Source: a virus. From it: 36,709 nucleotides of DNA. The notes beneath the pieces are model-generated. The model ran no database searches. It was given only the letters and a program-made list of their open reading frames with translations, and was not told the origin of the DNA. The stretch is taken from IMG/VR virus record IMGVR_UViG_3300013094_000134, positions 1 through 36,709 of that record; one strand, 5' to 3'. The position numbers and the translations under genes are program-made. Below are positions 7,002 through 18,000 of this stretch, in pieces. Every line of letters starts with the position of its first letter. Position 1 is the stretch's first letter.

Positions 7002-8213
7002 TTACTTAGTGATTGACACTACTGCAAGAACAACACCGGCTGTCATATCTGTTTTATCTTCTAAAGCACGACCAATAACGTTAAATGCTGTCATTTCTTC
7101 TCTCTTAGCAGCACGAGCATATCCTCTAATACCCGCACTGACCAAACGTTGACCTTTTTTGACTTTACCAATTACTTTAACTGGTACACGACCTGATACA
7201 GCGATTGATGGATGTGTTTCATCACTACCAGCAGCACCGTTCATAGTGAAACCAGCTGTGGTAGAAATAACCCCGAATACATCTTCGCTTAAATCAGTTT
7301 CAACAGCAGTAATTTCTTTATCACCGCCAATTTCAACGACTGTACCTGCATCATATATAGCGTCGGCTGCAAAGCGTTCTGCCAAGTCAGCATATGTTGC
7401 ATTGATGCGTGATCCTGTCTCTAACGTCCACACACCTTGAATTGTGCCTCCACCTGCTAGTCGTGTTGTTGTAACTTGAGTAGGTGCAATGTTACCAGTA
7501 AACTGTGTAATAGCATTTGCTCCAGTTAAGAAATCACTGACATTACCGTTATTATATGTACCGGTTGGGTTGAATGGTGTACCGTCAGCATTCATGTAGT
7601 TACCGCATTTGATACCAAAGCCAGTACCAAAAACAATATTACCTGATGTTACAGTTAGTGCATTACCTACGCCATCTACGTTCCATTTACCTGTCAAAAG
7701 ACCTGGATTAGCATTTGAACCAGTTGAAACGATTCTAGTATTAACTACGTTTGCATTAGCAGTAGTAATAGTTGCAATGTTTGTTGATAATCCAGTAGAA
7801 ACTGTCACAGATCCAACTGTGATAGTCCCAGCAGTTAATAGATTAGTAACGTTAGCATTGTTTGATGTTACGATATCACCGGTGATAGTAACATTACCCA
7901 AACTTGTTGCCCCTGCACTTGTAGCACTAGTTAATGTAATCCAATTACCCGCGACGGTTGTACCGTCTGCTGGGCAAATATTTAATGTATTTGTAATTGT
8001 GTTAAACCACAATTGACCTTTTAGTGGGTTTGAAGGAGGAGTATCATTTGCGAAATTCTCCAACATTCTCACAAAGTTAGTGTCTAAAGATTGACCATAA
8101 CCTGCATAGTTGCGTCCAGGAAGTCCCAGACTAGTACTAGTTGTATTAATTGTACCGTCTTGAATAGTTGTAAGAACCGTTGAATTATCGCTTCTTATGA
8201 TTGTATATGACAT
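7002..8213 (-). CDS. Tail fibre protein with C-terminal Peptidase_G2/chaperone-like domain
   Basis: The 403-aa product starts with a phage-fibre-type attachment domain (SLGLPGRNYAGYGQSLDTNF, then ENFANDTPPSNPLKGQLWFN; about residues 28-72). Residues 95-270 are a Val/Thr/Asn/Gly-rich repetitive shaft (VTITGDIVTSNNANVTNLL), as expected of a beta-stranded trimeric fibre. From about 272 the composition changes to a compact charged domain (YADLAERFAADA ... THPSIAVSGRVPVKVIG) resembling the intramolecular chaperone/self-cleaving domains at the ends of phage fibres and spikes (Peptidase_G2 type). Such domains guide trimerisation and may be cut off. GGAG at 8221-8224 is 7 bases before the ATG, and a late-promoter-like site lies upstream. 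A role in host-surface recognition is inferred from context. Confidence 0.82.
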   Translation of the reverse strand: MSYTIIRSDNSTVLTTIQDGTINTTSTSLGLPGRNYAGYGQSLDTNFVRMLENFANDTPPSNPLKGQLWFNTITNTLNICPADGTTVAGNWITLTSATSAGATSLGNVTITGDIVTSNNANVTNLLTAGTITVGSVTVSTGLSTNIATITTANANVVNTRIVSTGSNANPGLLTGKWNVDGVGNALTVTSGNIVFGTGFGIKCGNYMNADGTPFNPTGTYNNGNVSDFLTGANAITQFTGNIAPTQVTTTRLAGGGTIQGVWTLETGSRINATYADLAERFAADAIYDAGTVVEIGGDKEITAVETDLSEDVFGVISTTAGFTMNGAAGSDETHPSIAVSGRVPVKVIGKVKKGQRLVSAGIRGYARAAKREEMTAFNVIGRALEDKTDMTAGVVLAVVSITK

Positions 8214-8220
8214 TTAAATG

Positions 8221-8241
8221 CTCCGATATCTTATATTTATC
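8221..8241 (-). promoter_or_regulatory. Late-promoter-like GATAAATA and Shine-Dalgarno for the 403-aa fibre gene
   Basis: Read on the minus strand, GATAAATA occupies 8241-8234 and ends 20 bases before the ATG at 8213. GGAG (8224-8221) sits 7 bases before it. The octamer resembles the T4 late promoter TATAAATA and starts right after the stop codon of the preceding gene. Promoter activity is inferred. Confidence 0.5.
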
Positions 8242-8862
8242 TTAAACCGTAACCAAGTTAGTTAGGGTCTGAATTCTGATTGTGTAATCAATCTGTATTT
8301 GACGATTCAATGCTTTTTGCACTGGGTGAAAGATAACATGAGTCATTAATTGAGTCAATATGTTACCTGAATTGTCTGTTCCATAATAGCCCAAAATACC
8401 CAATTCGTCAAAAACGTATGGACTGTTTACTGATGTGCTATTGTCAAATGCCATTTGACCAGATGGTTCACCGTAATCTAACAAACATTGAATGACAATA
8501 TCTGTATAAACTTTTCCTGAAAGATGGCTAATCGTCATCTTGTTTCTAGATGGGTTTGTATTTAAAATATTTGTGTCATCAACCACTTTGTCATATGTTT
8601 GATTGTACAAACTAGCATTTGTACCTACTGTGTTCGGTGGCAAATATGTAATGATACCGGTTTGGTCAATACTTGAACCACCGTTACCAAAAGCCATCTT
8701 ATAGATAGTTCCTGTACCTCTATTAGATAATGAATTTGCAATACCAATACTTATATTCTCATAATGGATCGCATTGTCTTTATCTACAAAGACTTCCCCG
8801 TTGTTTGGGTCGTGAATCTTTAAAAAACCCCTAATTGAAATGGGTAGCAAGTTGTTTAACAT
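8242..8862 (-). CDS. Virion structural protein of unknown role (206 aa)
   Basis: The 206-aa product begins MLNNLLPISIRGFLKIHDPN and continues into GEVFVDKDNAIHYENISIGI. Gly/Asn-rich stretches follow (YKMAFGNGGSSIDQTG), then beta strands (LSGKVYTDIVIQCLLDYGEP), and it ends with HVIFHPVQKALNRQIQIDYT. No enzymatic motif, signal peptide or membrane helix is seen. It sits between the giant structural gene and the fibre gene, and its start overlaps the stop of the 54-aa gene (TAATG), so a tail or fibre-attachment role is likely. Residues 14-28 resemble the end of that upstream small protein (9 of 15 identical), suggesting a shared building block. The exact virion location is not known. Confidence 0.65.
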   Translation of the reverse strand: MLNNLLPISIRGFLKIHDPNNGEVFVDKDNAIHYENISIGIANSLSNRGTGTIYKMAFGNGGSSIDQTGIITYLPPNTVGTNASLYNQTYDKVVDDTNILNTNPSRNKMTISHLSGKVYTDIVIQCLLDYGEPSGQMAFDNSTSVNSPYVFDELGILGYYGTDNSGNILTQLMTHVIFHPVQKALNRQIQIDYTIRIQTLTNLVTV

Positions 8863-9026
8863 TAATTGTCGCCTCGTTTGTGTACTAATACTTCATTGGT
8901 ATTAGGATCGAATATCTTAATACTTGAACTAAAATAAATGCCTGAAAGTTCGTTAAAACCTCCCGATTCACGAACCGGGGGATTTGTTGTTTTCTGCTGA
9001 TTTGTATCTTTGTTCTCGGAATTCAT
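8862..9026 (-). CDS. 54-aa protein related to the N-terminus of the next gene
   Basis: This small gene fills the space between the giant gene and the 206-aa gene. It has an ATG at 9026 and a TAA at 8864-8862 that shares its last base with the next ATG. The product has a polar, Lys/Thr/Asn-rich first half (MNSENKDTNQQKTT) and a second half ending SIKIFDPNTNEVLVHKRGDN. Its residues 36-50 align without gaps to residues 14-28 of the 206-aa protein (LKIHDPNNGEVFVDK), 9 of 15 identical. This similarity and the stop-start overlap are the main evidence that it is real. It may be a small structural or attachment protein. A leader shorter than 10 bases would follow if the GATAAATA at 9041-9034 is its promoter. 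Confidence 0.7.
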   Translation of the reverse strand: MNSENKDTNQQKTTNPPVRESGGFNELSGIYFSSSIKIFDPNTNEVLVHKRGDN

Positions 9027-9033
9027 AATCTAT

Positions 9034-9041
9034 TATTTATC
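9034..9041 (-). promoter_or_regulatory. GATAAATA late-promoter-like octamer before the 54-aa gene
   Basis: The octamer starts 2 bases after the stop codon of the giant gene and ends 7 bases before the ATG at 9026. The spacing is much shorter than at the three other copies (20-23 bases), so a transcript from here might serve the 206-aa gene and leave the 54-aa gene nearly leaderless. Function is inferred from motif recurrence only. Confidence 0.35.
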
Positions 9042-9043
9042 TC

Positions 9044-12000
9044 TTATCTATTTCCGGAATTTAAGAATTCAGCCGCAGTTGTTGTGCTAACTGATAATGG
9101 GTCACCAAACGCAACATAGTTAGAACTATTCCACAACACAGAAAGCTGACTTGGGTCAAGTTTTCTAGCAGGACTTAGACTATAAACATAATCATATTGA
9201 TGATGTGTAGTAGTAACTGTATTTTGTGCGTTTCTAGTCAATCCTGAAATGATATTTGTTGAAGGATCAACACTAGCAAATTGGATTCTTTCGCCATTAG
9301 TTTCTAATAAATTACCAACATATACAGTTAATTTAACAACATCGTTGACAGCAGTATTTGGGTCATCAAACGAAATACCGTATGATCCCAAGAATCTTTC
9401 AAATTTAATATTCTCTGCTGGAATTGTGGTTCCTTTATTAATATTAAATGCCGTAACATACGTAATAGCATTGGTGTCGAAATCAGTCAAGAAACCAATA
9501 TCACTGTCGTTGTAACTATTAATCAAAGAACTAATTTGAGTAACAGTTTTAGTGACTGATATTTCTTCAACTAGTTTAGAAATATCATTTACAAACATTT
9601 CGGTATCAGTTAACCCGAGATCAACTGTTAACCAAGTTCTATCAGTTGGATTTGCTCTATAAGCTGACTGTACACCTGTCTTATCAACTAGTAACTTGAA
9701 GCCTGATGGGTTAGGACTTCCACCGTCAACAAACGCAGTTACAATAACTTTGTCACCGTTATATAATCCATAAACAGTTAATTGGTTGCTAGCACCATAG
9801 ATATATGCTGTAGATGGCAAACGTCTTCCGTTTAATGTCACCCATGATTTAGTTTCATCAGTATATGTCATATTGGGCATTGGGTTAGGTACTGTTGGAT
9901 AAGGAACAGTTATCACCAAATTACCGTTGTGTGATGCTGTTGCTGTAGTCGTTGATGCAAATAATCTACTTGTATCATAGTATGAAGTATATGCAATCAA
10001 ACGTGAATCATCAATAGAAGTTGTAAATGTTAATGTTGATCCGCTAATTGAGTACGCAGTTCCAGGAACTTGTCTGATGCCATCAATTTCCACAATGCCG
10101 TTAGCGGCATTCAACCCCGATGTAGGTAACGTCAATGTATATGTAAGGCTTCCACCTGATGCACCACGGAATGTTTGTGTCTGTGGATAAGAATAACCAT
10201 ACGGTGTTGAGTGATTAGGTGTAGTTAAATCACTGAATACTGAGTATAGAATCTTAGTGGAAGATTGGTCATATGCTGTGTTGAATTGAATTCGCATAGG
10301 TTGACTACCTGATCCAGTCTCGTAAGGTAATAGATCATAATCAACACCTCTCACTAACTTAGTATTACTTGTAGTAGTTTGTACAAAGATCAATGGATCA
10401 GTTTCAAGCGATTGAAATAATACATCCAACAAAATCATACTATGACCAGTAACATTATCAACACGGAACGGTATCAAATCAGAATTACCTCGAGTTAACT
10501 CAACACCGTTACCAACTTCATATACCTCAACCATCAATGACTGAGATACGTCAATTGGTATATTCAATGTGATAACTCTATTAAACCAATCTACAGTATA
10601 TGTATATGGGTTATTAGGACTAACCGTTATGTTTTCATAAACTCTAGTATAACCTGCATATGTAGGATCATAATAGAACACTGCAATTTGAATAGGATTG
10701 ATTACCACACCATTAAAACTAAATTGATTATTAGCGTCGGGTCTACCTAAAACTTGAGTCATGCTAAAGCCAGAATTTTTATACCATTGAAGCCCTGTAT
10801 TATCAATATCCCAATATGCGCTAGGCGCAGTATTTACTTGCATACTAATAGCATCTGATACGATTCCGGGTACTAGTTCTTCTGGTCCATAACCAAACAA
10901 GAAGTCATTGCCTTTAACAATATATGTAGGATCTTCTGATGCTAGACTAGATTGACTTACCCAGCTGATTCCATCAATACTACGAAGGATAGTATCATTG
11001 TCACCCACAGCATAGAAGAAATTACCATCAAACGTTACATTGTGCAAATTTTCTGTAGTAATAGAACTGTTAGATTCTTGTACCCATGTTTTACCATCAC
11101 TAGATTTTAAGATTAAACCAGGATCACTTGCCCCGGTACCTGTCTTGTTACCTACAGCAACAAACAAATTATTACCATAAGCAACACTATTAATCTTTGC
11201 AGTAATAGTTGTTCCTGCAATTGTTGCTGCGGACCAATTGTATGAGTTTACACTATAGAAGATTTGAGCGTTATCGCCTACAATAACAATCAATGAGTTA
11301 CCGTGAGTCACGCCAGTTAGTGCATATTGTGAAAGTCCAATTGGATGTGTGTTCCATGTAACACCATCAATACTTGTTATAATTCTAGTAATAGGATTAA
11401 TGATAGGAGCTGAGGTGTTTATACCAGAAATAATCTGACTTCCCAAACCAACTGCAATATAACCAATATATGCAGGGATATTAACGTAGTCAATGTCATT
11501 CAACACGTTTGTTAATCTACTATTGAATTGGTACAATGTGTTCCATTTCAATGCATCGGTGCTACTAATAATTTGTGTACCAACCGCATAGAAAGCACCG
11601 TTTAAGTACTTAACTTTTTGCAATGGTATAGTAGGAGCAGTGATTGCAGATACATCAAATTCACCAATATCATAACGCAGGTCATCATAGTTCTCTTGTG
11701 ATCCTATAGTTAACCAATTACCTAAATCAAAGCTAACCATCAATCCTGACGTAGATGTGTTAGTAGTTATCACATATGTATATTGATGATGCGCTATACC
11801 TGTACCAGGATCAGTTGTAATCAAATCATGTGATGCGATACTAGTTACACCCAATGGTATCTCAGACAATGTAGTTGTATACCAAATTGTAGAATCAGCA
11901 CTTCTAATTATAACTGTTTTAGTCGGTGTGTCTACTACCGCTAGATACTGTGAGTTATCATTAATAATTGATTTAATGTTAGGGTCAACTGGATAGAAAG

Positions 12001-15000
12001 GTCTGTCAACTAGAGTAGCATCTAATGGTAGTTGATCTGTTGCACTGAACTTATTACCATAATATGTTGGATTAGGATAAGTTACACCTTTCAACAACTG
12101 TTGAATGTCTTTAGCAGGCATATCAAATGATGGTTGATAGAACCCTTCAATTCTGTCTAATGCATTTAGACCAAAATCACTTTGACTTATAGGTACCCAC
12201 TTAGTAGGATCAAAATATGAATCATGATTAGTCTCAATACACTGCCAAATTGTATTTGCATAGCTTGTTAATGAACGAGTTGAATATTCAAAGTTCATAT
12301 TGCTATACAACGGTTCTGGCAAGAACGCATAATCTGTTCCTGGATAACCGTAACCATTTGAAGTATAAGATGTTGAACCGTCCCAAATGAATGATGATGA
12401 TGGAACTTCAACTTTTAATGTTGGGTCAAAATAGATACCCAATTGTGAGTCATTGATTGCTTTAACATAATATTGTTGGAAGTCGTTAACGGGTGTTCCA
12501 GTAACACTTACCAAATACACTGATGAGTCATTATTGACCTGTATTATTTGAATAATAGCATCATTTGTGTAATTTGTTCCACCTAGATATGAACCCAATA
12601 CACGTAATGTTTGTCCTTGAGTATATCCTGTACCGCCTGCAATTAAAGTAACAGTATAGTTGTTAATGATTTTTCCATCATTGAATGTAGGTCTAGTTAC
12701 CATAAACTGAGCGCCACCGGTATCAGTAAACAAATAACCAGCATGTACACGATAGAAATACAGTTGTGTACCATTAACTTGACCAGGTAATAATCTACTA
12801 TATGAATAGTCAACTGAAATTACCGCACCACCTGTACCAGATGATTGTAATCCTAATATTGGTAACACTGCACTTTGTAAACTTGTAGTGTCTACAGTTG
12901 CAGGTGTACCCAACACTTGATATGTTAAAATTTTACCTGACCCATTAACTGATGTTACAAAGATATAGCAATTATTTGCGCTACTTCCTTCTAAATGTAG
13001 TCCGGATATAGTTATAATACTACCGGTAAAGTTTGATAATGCTTGAGTTAGTGTCCATGATGATACCCAAGCACCAGAATTATACCCAGAACCCCCTGTA
13101 GTTAGGCTAGCCTCATATATTCCTGCTTCCACCCAATTCAACACAGTGAATGTGGCACCAGAACCACCTAAGGGACTAACAGTACTAGCATCTAGACCAA
13201 TCGTATAAGTTGCAGAATAGCCCAAAGTGCGATCTGTGTTTACACTTGAAGATGCATTGTGAAAAGCACTTGACCAATATTGATTTGGTGTCCAAGGAAC
13301 TACGGTTGATCTATAACTTGTTCTATCAAATTTAAGTGTAGTTCTAAATCCACGAACCTGCGAATTATTTGCATAAACAACAGCGTATGCACATACACCA
13401 ATACTATGAGTATATCCACTAGATAAATTCTCAACAGGAGTAAACGTGATAGGATTTACTTTTCTTAAACTATCTCCATAGCTTTTGTGGAATGAAATCA
13501 AAGATAGACCAGTAACTTGTTGATAGAATACGTTGATATAATAGTTTCCATCGGGAATAAATGTTAATCCATTAGTACCACTACCAACTGATCTTACTAA
13601 ATCACCAGTATTAAACTCAGAAGTTCCTAAAACAATAAAACCGTTATTGTTAATAGCACTAGTAGAGAATGCAAATGTGATACTTGGGTCAATGATAATT
13701 TCAGGTAATACAACATACCCTTGTCCTGGATCATTTATAGTAATACCAATAACTTTATCACCTGACATGATTGGTGACAATACTGCAGGGATTGACGGTG
13801 CAGGATAAATTGTTGTATCAATATATGCGACAATGTTAGGAATAAATGTATATCCCCTACCTTCATTCAATAATGTTACACTAGGTATATCCATAATAAT
13901 TTGAACGCCCGGGATATGGAATGTAGGTTGAGTGGCATTCAATCCTCTATTGAGACCGGTCAGTATACCATTTTCTCTATCAATACCTGTATAGCTAATC
14001 AATTCAGAATCTACAAGAATAATACCCTCGACTGGCATACCCCTTGCATTATCAACATATAATACAGTGTCATTAGGTCTTAGATATTGGTTAACAAACG
14101 CAACTACAACATCAGGACTATCAACTAAAGATAACCCAAAGTTGTCATGCCATCTGATGAATTCAGGTGAACTAGACCAGATTGGATCAGAATCTTGATA
14201 TTCAAAACTATTAGTTGGACCTTTAAATGTCAATTGAGGTGATACAAATCTACCTAAATTACTATCAAAAAATGTTGGTAAGTCAAAGTCTGATATGGTA
14301 CCTGTAATAGTATCTAATGCAGAGTATTCTAATGTGAACTCTTTGATAACCACATGATATGGCTTTATTTCATTCAAATAGCCTTCTAATAATCCCAAGT
14401 TATCTGAACGATACTTAGTATCCTGTGCTAAGGTTCTTACATTATAAGTGATATCTGCAAAACTTGTTTTGTTCAACCAAGGTAAGTAACCATTTGAAGA
14501 AACACTTTCGCTAGAGATAAATTCAAACATCAAGATCAACGCTTTATTTCTATATGCAAATAAATCGTTAACGAAAATCTGTTCAAATATACCACGAACA
14601 ATGTAACGAGATTCTACTGTTGGGTGTGCATCAAATCCTGATGCATCAAAGAAGTCATTACCAAAACCAATCTTGTTATTAGCATAATCATACAAGCTAC
14701 TTAAGAAGTTGATAGTTCCGTCTTGTAATCCAACACGATTCCATACACTATTTGTGTATACATAGATTTCTCGTTTACCTTTACCATTCTTTGCAACACC
14801 TACAATCATACCTTCATATGCACTGAATGTTAGTAAATCAGAATAAGTTTGAACTTCTAGGTTAGTTTTAGTAGTGCTGGAATAGCCAGTAGCATACCAA
14901 TAGGTATATTCCCAATAAATTCTGGTGTCAAAAGTATCACTGTATTCACTTAACAATGTTAAGTTTTCAATCTCACTGATTGGATAATTTACAATAATAT

Positions 15001-18000
15001 TATTTGTGAATTCAATGAAATTTTTCAGTGCAGCAAATCTATCAACAAACATACTTTGACGTGGTCTAATGTTTGTTCCAATTTGTAACATCTTAGGTAA
15101 TATTGGGTCGGGTACAACTGCACCAAAACTATCACTACCTGCAAAACTATCAATCAATTTCTCATAGACACCAGTTGGATCAGGATTTCCTCGTTTAGCA
15201 TCAGGGAATCCTGATAAGAAGTCTTCAGGATAATCTGTTCTAATTAACTTATAATCAATGTGAGCAGGGGTATCATTAGTACTTGTACTAAAGCCAATAT
15301 GCAAGTTAGTTGTCAATCCATTGATATAGTTATTTGCATTATAGATACCATATGTATTTGAACGTAATGGAACCATAAATGCTATACCAGAATTAGTTGG
15401 ATTAGCAATATATTGAGAAATTGTATAATCGCTTAATGTTTTTCCTTGTAATGCATACAATTTGTTTGTATTCTTGACCCAATAATAGTACATAGGCACG
15501 ATTGCATGATTAGCATCAGTTACGAATGTCACTGCATACTTAGAAACATCATACGGTGTTCCGGTTGTATCTTTGTATAAATTAGGTGGGTTCAGTGATT
15601 CTACCCAAGTGTAAACATCTACACTGCTTCCTGGGAATGTTTGTCCCCAATATTTGCTGTTGTATGAAACATCATTTTGATGATAGTCTAAGAATCTACT
15701 TGTAGATACATCAAACCAAATACTACCAACTTGATTTTTATTCCATACAATCTTGCCTTTGTTATAGTTTGCACTATTGTATCCGGCTGGGTCAATTGAA
15801 GTAGTGTAGTCAATGTTTTCTGCCACAGCCCCCAAGAACTTACCTTGTAAAGGATCAATATAATCTAAAGACAATAGTGTCTTATCATTTGTGTTATCAA
15901 ACAATTGAACTTTTTGTACTTTGCTAATATCTACAATACTATCAGGGTAGCGATATGTAGTCCAGTTACTTGTACCTATACTGTTTCTGTACATTACAAC
16001 TTTACCACCGGCAGTATCTAACTTGAAGTTAGGTGCACCAATCATTAACAAATTGTCTCTAAAGTCTAAGGCATTACCATACATAGGCAATGTACCATAA
16101 TCTTGTACGGTATCATGACATGGTTGTGCATAGATATAATTACTTAGATTCAACAATGATTCGTTATAGCAAGGGATATAATCAAAGATATATACCGCGC
16201 CAGCACGATCAAATGAATCAATAAACTCAGTTAAGTTACTATCAAATGCAGTTTGACTATGTATATCCATTGTATAATCATAATCAAATGTTGTTTTTAA
16301 GAATCTATCAGTTACCGGGGCGCTTACTGCGATTGAACCAGTTTCATTAAATTTAACAACAGTACCAAACAATGAATTATGTTGTGGGTGTGGGTTAGAA
16401 ATAGTTTGTGTCTTGGTATACAATGACATACCCATTTCAGTAATGACATTACCATTCAATGCCATGACGTTGAGTTTGTTCTCACTTTGACCCAATGTGG
16501 TATCAATCAAAGAAATAATCAATCTATCTTCATTATCGGTACCAGCAAACACGTTTACAATATTTGTTTGATTAATCACATATGCTATGTCAGCGGCGTC
16601 GCCTAACGGGATAACAACTTGCAAATCACTTGCAGGCCACACACCTGAAGGATATGCACTTGATGTTAAATCTGTTGCAAATGCAATAGCTAATGTAATC
16701 ACACCAGTAGTAAGATTGACACTAGTATATTCCATAGTATAATTATTACTATAGATATTCTGAATGGTCAATATACCAATTTGCGGCATTCTTGCTGCAA
16801 TGTCAGGACTAACTGATATCGTAGTTGAACCGTGAGTAAAGCTACTTGTTGAATCAACAGATAAAAACAAGTTAACAACAAAACCATTAATATAAATGTA
16901 TGTGGGTTGGAATGAGTCCGCAGCAACTAATGCACTCATTGTACCAAATTTTCTACCTTCACAAGTAAATCTAATTACAGCACCTTCTTGGTCGTTATCA
17001 ACTACACCGTTTGGTACTCCAACCATAACTTCACTAGCCCATTTATTACAAGCAACACTTGCACCGAACAATTCTCCTGGACGCAAATCAGCATAGTTAG
17101 TTGACTTCATTAAGAATTGAGAGAACACTAAGTTGTAGCTTCTAAATGTTAATATGTCACCTGCTTTTAATCCAACTGGCCCAATCAAGATAACAGTACC
17201 CACGTTTGTTTGTGCATTGCCAGGGATAATAATATATTTTGTTGTTGGTAGCGGAGTTCCATTCCACAAAACAATGGAGTTAGCTGTGGGGATCCATGCA
17301 ACAGTTAAAGCAAAGAAAGGTGTATTAATGTTTTGGTCATACTTGATTTGATAATTTTCAATAATAGCATCGGCTACCCAAACACGACCTACATTAGAAA
17401 TTGTATGGACATTGTCAGTAGTGGTAAACGAAGCATTAGGAGATCCAACAAATACACGAGTACCGTCATAGTTAGTTGCAATACTTGCACCAAAGTTATC
17501 ACCAAAGTTAACAACCGGAGGTTGTGCTGCACCTACTAATTGATAGTTAATATGAGAATGATATACCGCTGCACCTGCAAGAGATATATGTTGCATTGTA
17601 CCTACGATAAAGAATGTTGTACAATTAATAGTTGTTGTGATATCAATACTAGCATTGTTGCTTGGTGCAGTATTGAATGTAATATAGTTACCAGTAAATG
17701 AGTAAGTAGAAGTTGCTTGCACTGTATTATTAATTTTAACCACAGTGTTTGCTGAATTTCTTACAGTGTTAGGTGTAGAAATATGCGCTAATCTAAATCC
17801 AACAGTAACACCGTCACCTGTATAGTCATTTACTAGTGTGTTTTCATACAAACCAGTAACAACCGTGTAGATAATATCTTGGCTAAAGGATGCTGCATAC
17901 ACAATTGTACCATTGTATGTAGTAACTGCTATAATTTCTTCAGTATATACGGTAGTTGTGTTAGCATCAGGATCGTAAGATGTATGAGTTACAGTATATA

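Noticed and set aside
7609-8016. 135-codon plus-strand open frame, Val/Pro/Thr-rich
   Set aside because: It is antisense to the repetitive fibre shaft. Its composition mirrors the Thr/Asn/Val codons of the real gene, and no ribosome-binding site or gene context supports it.
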